Source of the DNA: Plantactinospora endophytica
GTDB taxonomy: Bacteria; Actinomycetota; Actinomycetes; Mycobacteriales; Micromonosporaceae
Assembly: GCF_016862915.1 (NCBI RefSeq)
Contig: NZ_BONW01000005.1
Coordinates: 342,430-406,429, forward strand
Reading direction: 5' to 3'
Length of the DNA stretch: 64,000 bases
Made by a program: the position numbers and the translations under genes. Shown here in pieces: positions 8,842-20,057 of this stretch. Under the pieces are notes generated by a model that made no database searches, had not been told where the DNA came from, and saw only the letters and a program-made list of their open reading frames with translations. Positions within the stretch are counted from its first letter, which is position 1. Each line of letters begins with the position of its first letter.

Positions 8842-10056
8842 TCAGACCCGGCGGAACGCGGCCAGCCCGTACGCGACCAGCGGGTCGACCAGGGCGCCGA
8901 TCCGGTCGAAACCCTCGCCGACGGTCTGCCCGAGGGTGTGCCGGTAGTGGATCCCCTCGCAGATCACGGCGAGCTTGAAGCAGCCCAGCGCCACGTGCCA
9001 GTCCAGCGGACCGACGTCGACGTCGCTGCGGGCCGCGTACCGGTCGAGCAGTTCGGCGCCGGTGGGGAAGCCGGCGCGCGGCCCGAGCCCGTCGGCGACC
9101 GGGTTGTCGTCGGCCGCGTCGGAGTCGCCGAGCACGTCCCAGTACGTCAGCAGCAGGCCGAGGTCCGCGAGCGGATCACCGAGGGTGGCCATCTCCCAGT
9201 CGAGTACCGCCCGGATCGCCACCGTGCCGGTTGCCGACCCGTCGGCCCCGGTCGGCAGCCGGTCGCCCTGGTTCGCCGGCCCGACGCCGCCCAGGCTCAC
9301 CGCCACGGTGCCAATCTCCGGCCCGCCGTCCCGGGTCGGCGGCTCGCAGACGGCGATCAGGTTGTCCAGCCGGTAGTCGCCGTGCACGATCCGCCCGGCG
9401 TTGCGGCCGTCCGGCGCGGACGCGGCCAGCCGTTCGCGCAACTCGTCGATCCGGGGCAGCGGTCGGCTGCGGGACCGGTCGAGCTGGCCGCCCCAGCGGC
9501 GTACCTGCCGGGCCAGGAAGCCCTCCGGCCGGCCGAAGTCGGCCAGCCCGACGGCGGCCGGGTCGACGGTGTGCAGGGTGGCCAGCACGTCCATCATGAC
9601 CAGCGCCAGCTCCCGGCGCTGGGCCGGCGTCAGCGGGTCCGTCTGGCTCCGGTTCCGGTAGACCACCCCGGGCACCCGTTCCATCAGATAGAACGGCGCT
9701 CCGAGTACCGTCTCGTCGGCGCAGTGCAGCAGGGTCGCCGGCACCGGCACCCCGGTCGGGGCCAGCGCGGAGATCACTTGGAACTCCCGGCCCATGTCGT
9801 GCGCGGTGGCCAGCACGTGCCCGAGCGGCGGCCGGCGGAGCACGAACTCCCGCTCTCCGGCCTGCACCAGATAGGTGAGGTTGGACCTGCCGCCGGCGAT
9901 CAACTCCGCCCGGAGCGGGCCGGTCAGCAGGTCGGGCCGGTGCGCCGCGAGGTGTCCGGCCAGCCGGTCGAGGTCGAGCCCGGACGGCGATCCGGAGGGT
10001 GGCTCAGGCCGGACGGCGGTGGCCGGCGGATCGGTCATCCGGACAGTTGATGGCAT
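8842..10056 (-). CDS. APH-like phosphotransferase family protein
   Basis: 404 residues with the aminoglycoside phosphotransferase/choline kinase-like fold. Visible are the nucleotide-binding lysine-equivalent region ([19 protein letters not shown]), the catalytic loop HGDYRLDN, and the magnesium-binding aspartate in [17 protein letters not shown]. Between the last two is an insertion of about 45 residues rich in Gly, Pro and Thr, longer than usual. Proteins of this kind beside an acyl-CoA dehydrogenase resemble LvaA of levulinate metabolism and the kinase domain of ACAD10/11, which phosphorylate 4-hydroxyacyl-CoAs. It is not an antibiotic resistance gene on this evidence. A start at 10038 is an alternative. 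Confidence 0.8.
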   Translation of the reverse strand: MPSTVRMTDPPATAVRPEPPSGSPSGLDLDRLAGHLAAHRPDLLTGPLRAELIAGGRSNLTYLVQAGEREFVLRRPPLGHVLATAHDMGREFQVISALAPTGVPVPATLLHCADETVLGAPFYLMERVPGVVYRNRSQTDPLTPAQRRELALVMMDVLATLHTVDPAAVGLADFGRPEGFLARQVRRWGGQLDRSRSRPLPRIDELRERLAASAPDGRNAGRIVHGDYRLDNLIAVCEPPTRDGGPEIGTVAVSLGGVGPANQGDRLPTGADGSATGTVAIRAVLDWEMATLGDPLADLGLLLTYWDVLGDSDAADDNPVADGLGPRAGFPTGAELLDRYAARSDVDVGPLDWHVALGCFKLAVICEGIHYRHTLGQTVGEGFDRIGALVDPLVAYGLAAFRRV

Positions 10057-10398
10057 CTGGGTCGTCCAGTCAACCCCGGTCCGCGCCGGGCCGGTCCGGC
10101 CCCGAGCGAGTCAGGCGCACCCGGGCACAGGTCGGATCGGCTGGCGTTCGTGGTCCTGGCCGGTGCCCACGTCGCCGGGCAGGAGCGGATCGGGACTGAC
10201 CGATCCGGGCAGGTCGAGGTAACGGTCGAGCGGCTGTCCTGCGGACGGCAACCGGGACAGCACGGTACGTCTTCCGGGTGAACACGGGTTGTTGCTGTCG
10301 GGACATGCTGCGGCAACAGGGGCGAAATGGTCATGCGGCAGCCTGGTTGACAGCTCGCCGGCGGAACGCGCGCCGGTCCGCCGACGGAGGGGACGGAC
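10057..10398. other. Divergent promoter region, no gene seen
   Basis: This 342-base gap separates the kinase gene (minus) from the ACT-domain operon (plus). No credible reading frame, strong palindrome or recognised RNA was found. It must hold promoters in both directions. Confidence 0.5.
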
Positions 10399-11349
10399 AT
10401 GTTGCTGAGGGTTCGGGTGACCCTGCCGGATCGACCCGGAACGCTCGGTCAGGTCGCCCGCACACTGGGCGTCGCAGGTGCCGACATCGTTCAGGTGGTG
10501 GTGTTGGAGCGGCTCGGCGGCCGGGCCGTGGACGACTTCACGGTGGTCTGGCCCGGCGCGTCCCGGGTCGACCGGCTCTGTGCCGGGCTCGGCGCCATCC
10601 CCGGGGTACGGGTGAACGGCATGTGGCGGGCGATCGGCGCGCCGAACGGTGGGGGACAGGACGCCGAACTGCTCGCCCAGATCGCCGCGAACCCGGCCGA
10701 CGGGCTGGCCACGCTTGTCGACGCGGTACCCGGGCTGCTGGCCGCCGACTGGGCCGCCGCTGCGGTCGTACCGGCGGACTGGGCGGCCCGTACCGGGATG
10801 GGCGCGGGAACGGTCCGGGGCAGCGGCGCACCGGCGGTGGCGTACGCGAGCTGGCGGGCACCGAGCCCGCTCCAGCTTCCCGAGGTGACCCCGTTGCGGG
10901 CCCGGTCGCTGAACGGGCCGGCGGGCACCCACTACGCGGTCGCCCCGTTCGGCCGGGCCGGACTGGTGCTGATGCTGGCCCGGGTGGACGGCGACGGGCT
11001 GAGTGCGGCCGGGTTCCACGTCACCGAGGTGGACCGGATCGCCCAACTGGTCCGGGCCGCCGCGACCATTCTCGGCGACCGGCTCGACCTGGTCAGTGCG
11101 CCTCCGGTGCCGCTCGATCCGGCGGCGGACGAACCGGCCCCGGTGACCTCACCGGTGGCGGTACCGGCCACCACCGCCGCCACGGCGTCGACGTCCGGTC
11201 CGACGGCGGCGGCCCCGGCAACCGGCCCGGCCGGCGCGCCGGGGATGACCGTGGCGATGACCTCCGGAGCCGCCGTGGCTCCGGTACGTCCGTCGGCGCT
11301 CGGCCCGACGGCCGGGCGGCTGCCGGCGATCATGACCCGTCACGGCTGA
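10399..11349 (+). CDS. ACT domain-containing protein with Pro/Ala/Thr-rich tail
   Basis: 316 residues. The first 75 or so form an ACT domain (MLLRVRVTLPDRPGTLGQVARTLGVAGADIVQVVVLE), the small ligand-binding fold that usually senses amino acids. A middle region of about 150 residues has no recognised domain. The last 80 residues are a low-complexity Ala/Pro/Thr tail. It precedes an ACT-acetyltransferase fusion by 52 bases in the same direction, so the two are probably one operon. A regulatory role is likely; the ligand and target are unknown. Confidence 0.75.
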   Translation: MLLRVRVTLPDRPGTLGQVARTLGVAGADIVQVVVLERLGGRAVDDFTVVWPGASRVDRLCAGLGAIPGVRVNGMWRAIGAPNGGGQDAELLAQIAANPADGLATLVDAVPGLLAADWAAAAVVPADWAARTGMGAGTVRGSGAPAVAYASWRAPSPLQLPEVTPLRARSLNGPAGTHYAVAPFGRAGLVLMLARVDGDGLSAAGFHVTEVDRIAQLVRAAATILGDRLDLVSAPPVPLDPAADEPAPVTSPVAVPATTAATASTSGPTAAAPATGPAGAPGMTVAMTSGAAVAPVRPSALGPTAGRLPAIMTRHG

Positions 11350-11401
11350 GCAACCGGCGGGTAACAGCGGACGGGCAGGCTGGACCAGGGAAGGAGTTCA
11401 G

Positions 11402-12514
11402 ATGACACTGTGGCGGATCAGGGCGACGGTGGCCGACCGGCCGGGATTCCTCTCCGTGCTCACCGCGAGCCTGGCGCTGCGCGGGGTGAACATCCTCACC
11501 GTCCAGGTGCACACCACCGAGGCGGGGGCGGTCGACGACTTCCTGGTCGACGCGCCGGCCGAGTTGACCGCAACGGACCTGGTCGAGGCGGTGGAGCGCG
11601 GGCGTGGCCGGAACTGCTGGGTGGCCCGTAGCGAGGCGCAGGGGCTGGCCGACCAGCCGACCCGGGCGCTCGGCCTGGCCAGTCGGCTGGTGCGCGACCC
11701 GGACGCCCTCGGCGAGTCGCTGCGCAGCCTGCTCAACGCGGACGCGGTCACCTGGCGGCCGGTCGGCGCTCCGGACGGTGCCGGGCACGCCGAAAAGACG
11801 ATGCGGCTGCCCGACCCGTCCGGCGGGTGCTTCGAGGTGTTCCGGACGGCCCCGACCTTCACCCCGGCCGAGTACGCCCGCGCCCAGGCGCTGGTCGACC
11901 TGGCCGGCGCGGTGGCCCGGCAGGCCGCCGACCGGGTGACCCTGGTGCTGCCGGACGGCGCCGAGCTGACCGTACGGCCGGCGGTGCCGCACGACCTGCC
12001 GCTGGTGGTGGCGATGCACGGGCGCTGTTCGGCGCGGAGCCTGCACCGGCGCTATCCGGCACGCGGCGGCGCCACGCCGGAGCGGCTCGGCCGGCTGCTC
12101 GCCCCGGCCCACGGGGTCACCCTGCTGGCGCTGGCCGCCGGCCCGGACGGTGAGCCCGAGCGGGTGGTGGCGATGGCGAACCTGGCCGCCGAGGGAGTGC
12201 TGGCCGAGTTCGCCCTGCTGGTCGAGGACGGCTGGCAGCGCCGTGGCCTGGGCAGCGCGCTGGTGCGCCGCCTGGTGGGGTACGCCACCCGGGCCGGCCA
12301 CGCCGCGCTGCTCGCGCACACCGGAGCCGACAACGTGGGGATGCTGCGCATCCTGGACCGGCTGTACCGGCCGGGTGCGGTCGACCGGGACGGCAGCCTG
12401 CTGACCGTGACGGTGCCACTGGCCGATCGGCTGGCTGCCCCGGTTCCGCTGGCCGATCGGCAGGCCGCCCAGGCGTCCGGCCACGAGACTCCCGCCGCCG
12501 TCTTCGAGGCGTAG
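11402..12514 (+). CDS. ACT domain-GNAT acetyltransferase fusion
   Basis: 370 residues. An N-terminal ACT domain (about 1-75, MTLWRIRATVADRPGFLSVL) is homologous in layout to the upstream gene. A linker follows, then a GNAT N-acetyltransferase domain (about 190-345) with the acetyl-CoA loop seen in EDGWQRRGLGSALVRRLV. Fusion suggests that an amino acid bound to the ACT domain controls acetylation of a protein or small molecule, as known for some mycobacterial and actinomycete GNAT fusions with sensor domains. The ATG at 11402 has AAGGAG upstream. The target is not known. Confidence 0.8.
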   Translation: MTLWRIRATVADRPGFLSVLTASLALRGVNILTVQVHTTEAGAVDDFLVDAPAELTATDLVEAVERGRGRNCWVARSEAQGLADQPTRALGLASRLVRDPDALGESLRSLLNADAVTWRPVGAPDGAGHAEKTMRLPDPSGGCFEVFRTAPTFTPAEYARAQALVDLAGAVARQAADRVTLVLPDGAELTVRPAVPHDLPLVVAMHGRCSARSLHRRYPARGGATPERLGRLLAPAHGVTLLALAAGPDGEPERVVAMANLAAEGVLAEFALLVEDGWQRRGLGSALVRRLVGYATRAGHAALLAHTGADNVGMLRILDRLYRPGAVDRDGSLLTVTVPLADRLAAPVPLADRQAAQASGHETPAAVFEA

Positions 12515-12592
12515 CGGCGCGGCACAGACCCGGCGGTCCGGTCCTGGTTCGGGACCGGGCCCCGGAACCCGCCTGACTGGGGCGAGATGGGA

Positions 12593-12626
12593 GGGGTCCC
12601 TCCGGTAGGACGGCCGGAGGGGCCCC
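12593..12626 (+). terminator. Rho-independent-like terminator after the ACT-GNAT gene
   Basis: A 13-bp GC-rich stem (12593-12605 with 12614-12626) and an 8-base loop end in CCCCTTTC. It lies about 80 bases past the stop and can close the ACT operon. Confidence 0.75.
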
Positions 12627-12713
12627 TTTCCCGTGCCGGTGCCGCCCGGTCGCCGATCCGGCCAGCCATCTGGTGGTCGGTCACCGGCCCGGCCATCGAC
12701 CAGCAGTCCGGCG

Positions 12714-12777
12714 CCCGCTCAGCGAACCGGTGGCCGGCCGGCGGTCAGCGAACCGGCGGCCGGCCGATCGGCGGTCA
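12714..12777. repeat. Short repeat array ending at the aldehyde dehydrogenase stop
   Basis: Three degenerate copies (spacing 26 and 30 bp) of a segment like GGTCAGCGAACCGG-CGGCCGGCC. The last copy contains the stop codon of the minus-strand aldehyde dehydrogenase gene at 12775-12777. Confidence 0.55.
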
Positions 12778-14352
12778 GGTGGTCGGGTAGCTGTTGTAGT
12801 CCGGGAAGTTGCCGTACAGCCGGGGGGCGGCGGAGTTGACGGTGACCGCCTGCACCAGCAGGTCGCCGCCGACGAAGGCACCCTTCCAGGAGGCGCCCCG
12901 GCCACCGAACGGCTCGTCCCGGTCGCCCCGGGAGCGGGGCTTGTTGATGCCCACCTTGAACGCCTGGAGGTCGACCGCGAGCTTGGCCGCCTCGTCCTCG
13001 TCGTCGCAGGCGAGGCTGGCCACCAGGGCGCCGTTGCTGGCGTTCATCGCGGCCAGCAGTTCGTCTTCGGTGTCCACCACCACGATGGTGTCGACCGGCC
13101 CGAACGGCTCGGTGTGCATCAGCCGGGACCGGCCGGGCGGGGCGAGCAGCACCGACGGGGCCACGTACGCCGAGGTGTCCTGCCCGTCGAGGAACGGTGC
13201 GCCGTCCAGCCGACCCCGGTAGAGCGGCACCGCGCCGCCCCGGACCGCCTCGTCCACCTTGCGGCGCAGTTCGTCGGCCTTGACGCCGCTGATCAGCGGG
13301 CCGAAGTCGAGTTCGGGCAGCGGGTCGCCCGAGGTCCAGCTCTCGTCCACGGCCAGCGGGTGCCCGAACCGGATCGAGCGGACCACCGGCAGGTACATGT
13401 CGAGGAACTGGTCGACCAGATCCCGCTGCACCACGAAGCGCGGGTACGCGGTACAGCGCTGCTTGCCGTACTCGAAGCCCTTCCTGAGGTGCTTGGCGAG
13501 GTTGTCCCAGCCGGAGAAGTTCCAGATGCCCCAGGCGTTCAGCCCCTCCTGCTCGATCATGTGCCGCTTGTCGGTGTCGAGCAGTGCGGCGGCCACCTTG
13601 CCGCCGTTGGAGCGCCCGCCGACGAAGGCCACCGCGCCGATCTCGGGCGCCCGGACCAGCACCTCGGAGAGTTCCTCGCCGCTGCCGCTGAGCAGGGTGG
13701 CCGGCAGTCCGGCCCGGCGCATCAGCGCGTGCGCGACGGTGAGGCAGACGGCTCCGCCCTGGGACGGGGTCTTGGCGATCACCGCGTTGCCGGCGAGCAA
13801 CTGCACCAGTTCGGCGTGCACCAGCACGCTCATCGGGTAGTTCCAGCTCGCGATGTTGCTGACCGGGCCGGGGAGTGGTCCCCGGCCGTCGGCCAACATC
13901 CGGTCGATCTCCTCGACGTACCACCGGACGCCGTCCAGGGCCCGGTCGACGTCCGCGCAGGCCAGTCGCCACGGCTTGCCGATCTCCCAGACCAGCAGTA
14001 GGGCCAGCAGGTCGCGGTGCACGGTCAGTTCGTCGAGGGCGTCGACGACCCGGGCCTTGCGGTCGGCCAGCGGGGTGTCGGCCCAGTCCCGGTGCTCGGC
14101 GAGGGCGCTGGCGACCGCGGCGCGGGCCGCGTCCGCGTCCAGCCGGGGCAGGTTGACCAGTACGGTGTTGTCGACCGGGGTACGCACCGGAGTGGGCGTA
14201 CCGGCCGACTGCCAGGCACCCTGCACCAGGTTGCGCAGTGTGACGGTGCTGTCGGGGCGGCTGGCGTCGAGGTCGAAGGCTTCGGGAACGGCGTCCACCG
14301 CGCGGGTCAGGATCTCCCGCCAGGCGGTGCCGTCGGCAAGGCGCAGTGCCAT
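12775..14352 (-). CDS. Aldehyde dehydrogenase family protein
   Basis: 525 residues with the NAD(P)-dependent aldehyde dehydrogenase fold. The catalytic cysteine is Cys300 in KQRCTAYPR. The general base region reads MIEQEGLNAWGIW (Glu267 or 269) in place of the usual ELGGK motif, and SNIASWNYPMSVL fits the cofactor site. The C-terminal EPFGPVDTIVVVD segment is conserved. The divergent motif marks a subgroup whose substrate is not assigned. It is transcribed away from the GH9 gene, and its neighbours give no pathway. Start ATG 14352. Confidence 0.8.
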   Translation of the reverse strand: MALRLADGTAWREILTRAVDAVPEAFDLDASRPDSTVTLRNLVQGAWQSAGTPTPVRTPVDNTVLVNLPRLDADAARAAVASALAEHRDWADTPLADRKARVVDALDELTVHRDLLALLLVWEIGKPWRLACADVDRALDGVRWYVEEIDRMLADGRGPLPGPVSNIASWNYPMSVLVHAELVQLLAGNAVIAKTPSQGGAVCLTVAHALMRRAGLPATLLSGSGEELSEVLVRAPEIGAVAFVGGRSNGGKVAAALLDTDKRHMIEQEGLNAWGIWNFSGWDNLAKHLRKGFEYGKQRCTAYPRFVVQRDLVDQFLDMYLPVVRSIRFGHPLAVDESWTSGDPLPELDFGPLISGVKADELRRKVDEAVRGGAVPLYRGRLDGAPFLDGQDTSAYVAPSVLLAPPGRSRLMHTEPFGPVDTIVVVDTEDELLAAMNASNGALVASLACDDEDEAAKLAVDLQAFKVGINKPRSRGDRDEPFGGRGASWKGAFVGGDLLVQAVTVNSAAPRLYGNFPDYNSYPTT

Positions 14353-14634
14353 CGCTGTCTCCTCGTGGTCTGCTGCCGGGGTGAGGCGTCGGCGTCGACG
14401 GCTCTTTCCCGGTCGGAACGAACAGCGTGCGGCGGCGTCGATGGCACCGCTGATCAGGGCTTATGTCTTCCCGATCTGGGCGTACTGTCTCCCGGGCCGC
14501 GTGGCGGCGGCAACCGTATGCTCGTATCCCAGGACGTGTGTTCCGCCTGGTGGCCCCGGTTTGTCGGCTGCTGACTCGCGGCTCAGCTCTGTGAGCTGGG
14601 GAAACGCCAACACCTGATTGACGTGACTGGATGA

Positions 14635-17970
<3,336 letters not shown>

Positions 17971-17993
17971 TCCGTCCCTCGGCCGGTCCCGCC

Positions 17994-18033
17994 GGGGCCG
18001 TCGGGCAGTTCCAGCAGGCTGCCCGACGGCCCC
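17994..18033 (+). terminator. Terminator hairpin after the GH9 gene
   Basis: A perfect 15-bp stem (17994-18008 with 18019-18033) and a 10-base loop, 23 bases after the GH9 stop. There is no T run. It also lies past the 3' end of the convergent SUKH gene and may serve both. Confidence 0.75.
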
Positions 18034-18042
18034 GGTCCGCGC

Positions 18043-18144
18043 CCGGCCGTCATCCGTGCCCGGCCGCTACCACTGTCCGGCCGTCACCAGTGTCGGGCTG
18101 TCACCCGCGCCCGGCGGTCACCGGTGTCCGGCCGTCACCCGTGC
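18043..18144. repeat. Six tandem 17-bp repeats overlapping the SUKH gene stop
   Basis: Six contiguous units of 17 bp, consensus CCGGCCGTCACCNGTGN. The last unit (18128-18144) contains the stop codon (18135-18137) and last codons of the minus-strand SUKH gene. Units further from the gene diverge. The period is not a multiple of three. Confidence 0.88.
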
Positions 18145-18812
18145 AGTGGCTCCCGGGCCTTGGTGGTCGCCTCGTCGAGCCAGTCCAGATACCAGCGGGC
18201 GAAGCCGATCCGCTCGCCATGCCCACCGGCCAGCGGGCTGAAGCCGTCGTCGTCGACGGTGTCGTCGGCCCACATGGTGCCGCGCTCCGGGCCGCTGACC
18301 ACCAGCAGGTGCCGGTACGCACAGCCGAGGTGGCTCAGGTAGACGGTGCCGACGCTGTGCTTCGGGTCGTACGCCACCTTGTCGTGCAGCTCCCAGTAGG
18401 CATCCTCGGCCGCGTTGAACTCCTCGACCGTGGCGAACTCCTCCTCGTCCGGCGGCTCCGGCAGCTCGGCGGCCGGGTTGAACGGGCCGGTGTGCGGGAA
18501 CGGCTCGGCGAGGGTGTCCAGCCCGGTCAGGTCGGCGCCGTCACCCTCCCACCGCCAGCGGCCGTCCACCACGCGCAGCGGAAAGAGTCCGTAGAACGGC
18601 CCCGCCCCGCCCCGGCCCACCTCCAGCAGGAAGCCGCGGTAGTCCTCCGGCAGCCGTACGCCGAGCTGCTCCTCCACCTCGGTCAGCTCGGCCGGAGTCA
18701 GTGGTGGTTCGAGTTGCCACGCGTGGGCGTTGGCGCCGAAGACCTTGCCGTCGGGGGTGCGGGAGAGTGCGGCCACCCGGTCGCGTACCCCGGACCAGTC
18801 GATGTTCGTCAC
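18135..18812 (-). CDS. SMI1/KNR4 (SUKH) family protein
   Basis: 225 residues. The N-terminal half has the SUKH pattern LTPAELTEVEEQLGVRLPEDYRGFLLEVGRGGAGP followed by a YGLFPL strand. Bacterial members are mostly immunity proteins against polymorphic toxins, or have unknown roles in cell-wall regulation. No toxin gene is nearby, so an immunity role is only possible. The GTG at 18812 (VTNIDWSG) is chosen because longer forms would run into the upstream gene. It is the last gene of a three-gene minus-strand set with a bL12-like and a TPR protein. Confidence 0.75.
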   Translation of the reverse strand: MTNIDWSGVRDRVAALSRTPDGKVFGANAHAWQLEPPLTPAELTEVEEQLGVRLPEDYRGFLLEVGRGGAGPFYGLFPLRVVDGRWRWEGDGADLTGLDTLAEPFPHTGPFNPAAELPEPPDEEEFATVEEFNAAEDAYWELHDKVAYDPKHSVGTVYLSHLGCAYRHLLVVSGPERGTMWADDTVDDDGFSPLAGGHGERIGFARWYLDWLDEATTKAREPLHG

Positions 18813-18870
18813 GGGCCGGACCCTATCGGGCCGGTCCGACGGTCCGTGCGCGGTGACCGGGCCGAGCGGG

Positions 18871-19176
18871 TCAGAGCCCGCGCTGCTCCGCGAGCCGGTC
18901 GACCGCCTGCTTCGCCGCCAGCAGGCCATCGCCGGTCGCCTGCCGGTACGCCTTGACGGCCGCGACCTTCCGACCCTGCTCCAGGTGCGCCAGTATCTGC
19001 GGCAACGCCGGCTCGGAATCCGTCAGGCCGAGATGATCCAGCACGAGATCGAGCTTGCGTTCGACCCGCCGGATCCGGGCGGTGGACTCCCGGTGGCGTT
19101 GGGTGGCCGAGGCCGACTCGACCGTCAGCAGCACGAGCAGCAGGAGAACGACGACAGGGGCGACCCAAATGTCCAT
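18871..19176 (-). CDS. Membrane-anchored protein with ribosomal bL12 C-terminal-like domain
   Basis: 101 residues. An N-terminal membrane span (VAPVVVLLLLVLLTVES) is followed by a short basic coil and a C-terminal segment ILAHLEQGRKVAAVKAYRQA resembling the bL12 C-terminal fold (the known pattern runs IxxLxxGxxIEAIKLYREATGxGLKEAK). Such stand-alone domains occur in actinobacteria with unknown function. The ATG at 19176 gives the predicted membrane span at the very start. It lies 22 bases after the TPR gene and 58 before the SUKH gene. Confidence 0.7.
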   Translation of the reverse strand: MDIWVAPVVVLLLLVLLTVESASATQRHRESTARIRRVERKLDLVLDHLGLTDSEPALPQILAHLEQGRKVAAVKAYRQATGDGLLAAKQAVDRLAEQRGL

Positions 19177-19198
19177 AACGGGACATTCAACCAGGAGG

Positions 19199-19912
19199 TC
19201 AGGCCGGGTCCCGGCGGCTCGCCGCGAGGTTGGCGAGCGCGGCGACGGTGTGCGGATGCTCGTCGCCCAGGGCGTGCCGCAGCCCGTCGACCGCCTCCTC
19301 GTGCAGCCGCCGGGCCAGCGCGCGGTCACCTCGGGCGTCGGCGATCACGCCGAGGTTGTCCACCGCGACAAGCGTGTCGGGATCACCCGCACCGCGTACC
19401 TCCCTTGACAGCCGGACCGCCTCGTCGGCCAGCGCGTACGCGGCGTCGACCTCGCCGAGCCGGAACAGGCACTGCGCCAGGTTGTCCATCGAGGTGAGCG
19501 TCTCCGGATGAGTCGTGCCGCGCAGTCGCCGGGCGGCGGCCAGTTCCCGTTCGTGCAGCTCGCGGGCCCGGGCCAGCTCGCCGGTGGCCTGGAGCACCAG
19601 GGCGAGGTTGTTGACCGCGTACCAGGTCATCGGGTGGTCGTCGCCGAGCACCCGGCCGGAGAGTTCGACCACCCGTTCGCCCAGCTCGCGGGCTGCGGCC
19701 AGCTCGCCGAGCGCCCGGCGTAGGTCGACCAGGTTGCTGAGCAGCGCGATCGACTGCGGGTTCTCGTCGCCCCACTGCCGGCGGGCGAGCGCGACCGCGT
19801 CGTCCAGCGCCTCGGCGGCGGCGGTGAGCTGGCCCCGGGCCACGAGCGCACCGGCCCGCCGGCCGCGCCGGTGCACCCGGATCATGGTGGTCCAGTCCTG
19901 TAACCCCGCCAC
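19199..19912 (-). CDS. Tetratricopeptide repeat protein
   Basis: 237 residues made almost wholly of kinesin light chain-like TPR units of about 42 residues. Each has the pattern A-L-x-L-x-x-x-x-G-D-x-HP-x-T, for example LGDDHPMTWYAVNNLALVL and RGTTHPETLTSMDNLAQCL. Such repeats bind partner proteins. The GTG at 19912 has GGAGG six bases upstream; a TTG at 19936 is less likely. It is the first gene of a three-gene set with the bL12-like and SUKH genes. Confidence 0.8.
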   Translation of the reverse strand: MAGLQDWTTMIRVHRRGRRAGALVARGQLTAAAEALDDAVALARRQWGDENPQSIALLSNLVDLRRALGELAAARELGERVVELSGRVLGDDHPMTWYAVNNLALVLQATGELARARELHERELAAARRLRGTTHPETLTSMDNLAQCLFRLGEVDAAYALADEAVRLSREVRGAGDPDTLVAVDNLGVIADARGDRALARRLHEEAVDGLRHALGDEHPHTVAALANLAASRRDPA

Positions 19913-20057
19913 GGCCCACCTCCGGCCTCCGGGCAATCGACGCGGATAACTCTACGCGTATCCTCCGCCCCGATGGGGCGGACTCAGGTCCGATGTGGAC
20001 GGCGTCGCCGCCGGTACCCGGGTTCCGGGCACCGGCGGCGACGCGTCGGTCAGCGTC

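Noticed and set aside
8842..10056. Aminoglycoside resistance gene
   Set aside because: The fold is shared, but adjacency to an ACAD11-like dehydrogenase points to acyl-CoA metabolism.
18871..19329. Longer form of the bL12-like protein
   Set aside because: The extension overlaps the TPR gene in another frame; MDIWVAP at 19176 begins the membrane span directly.
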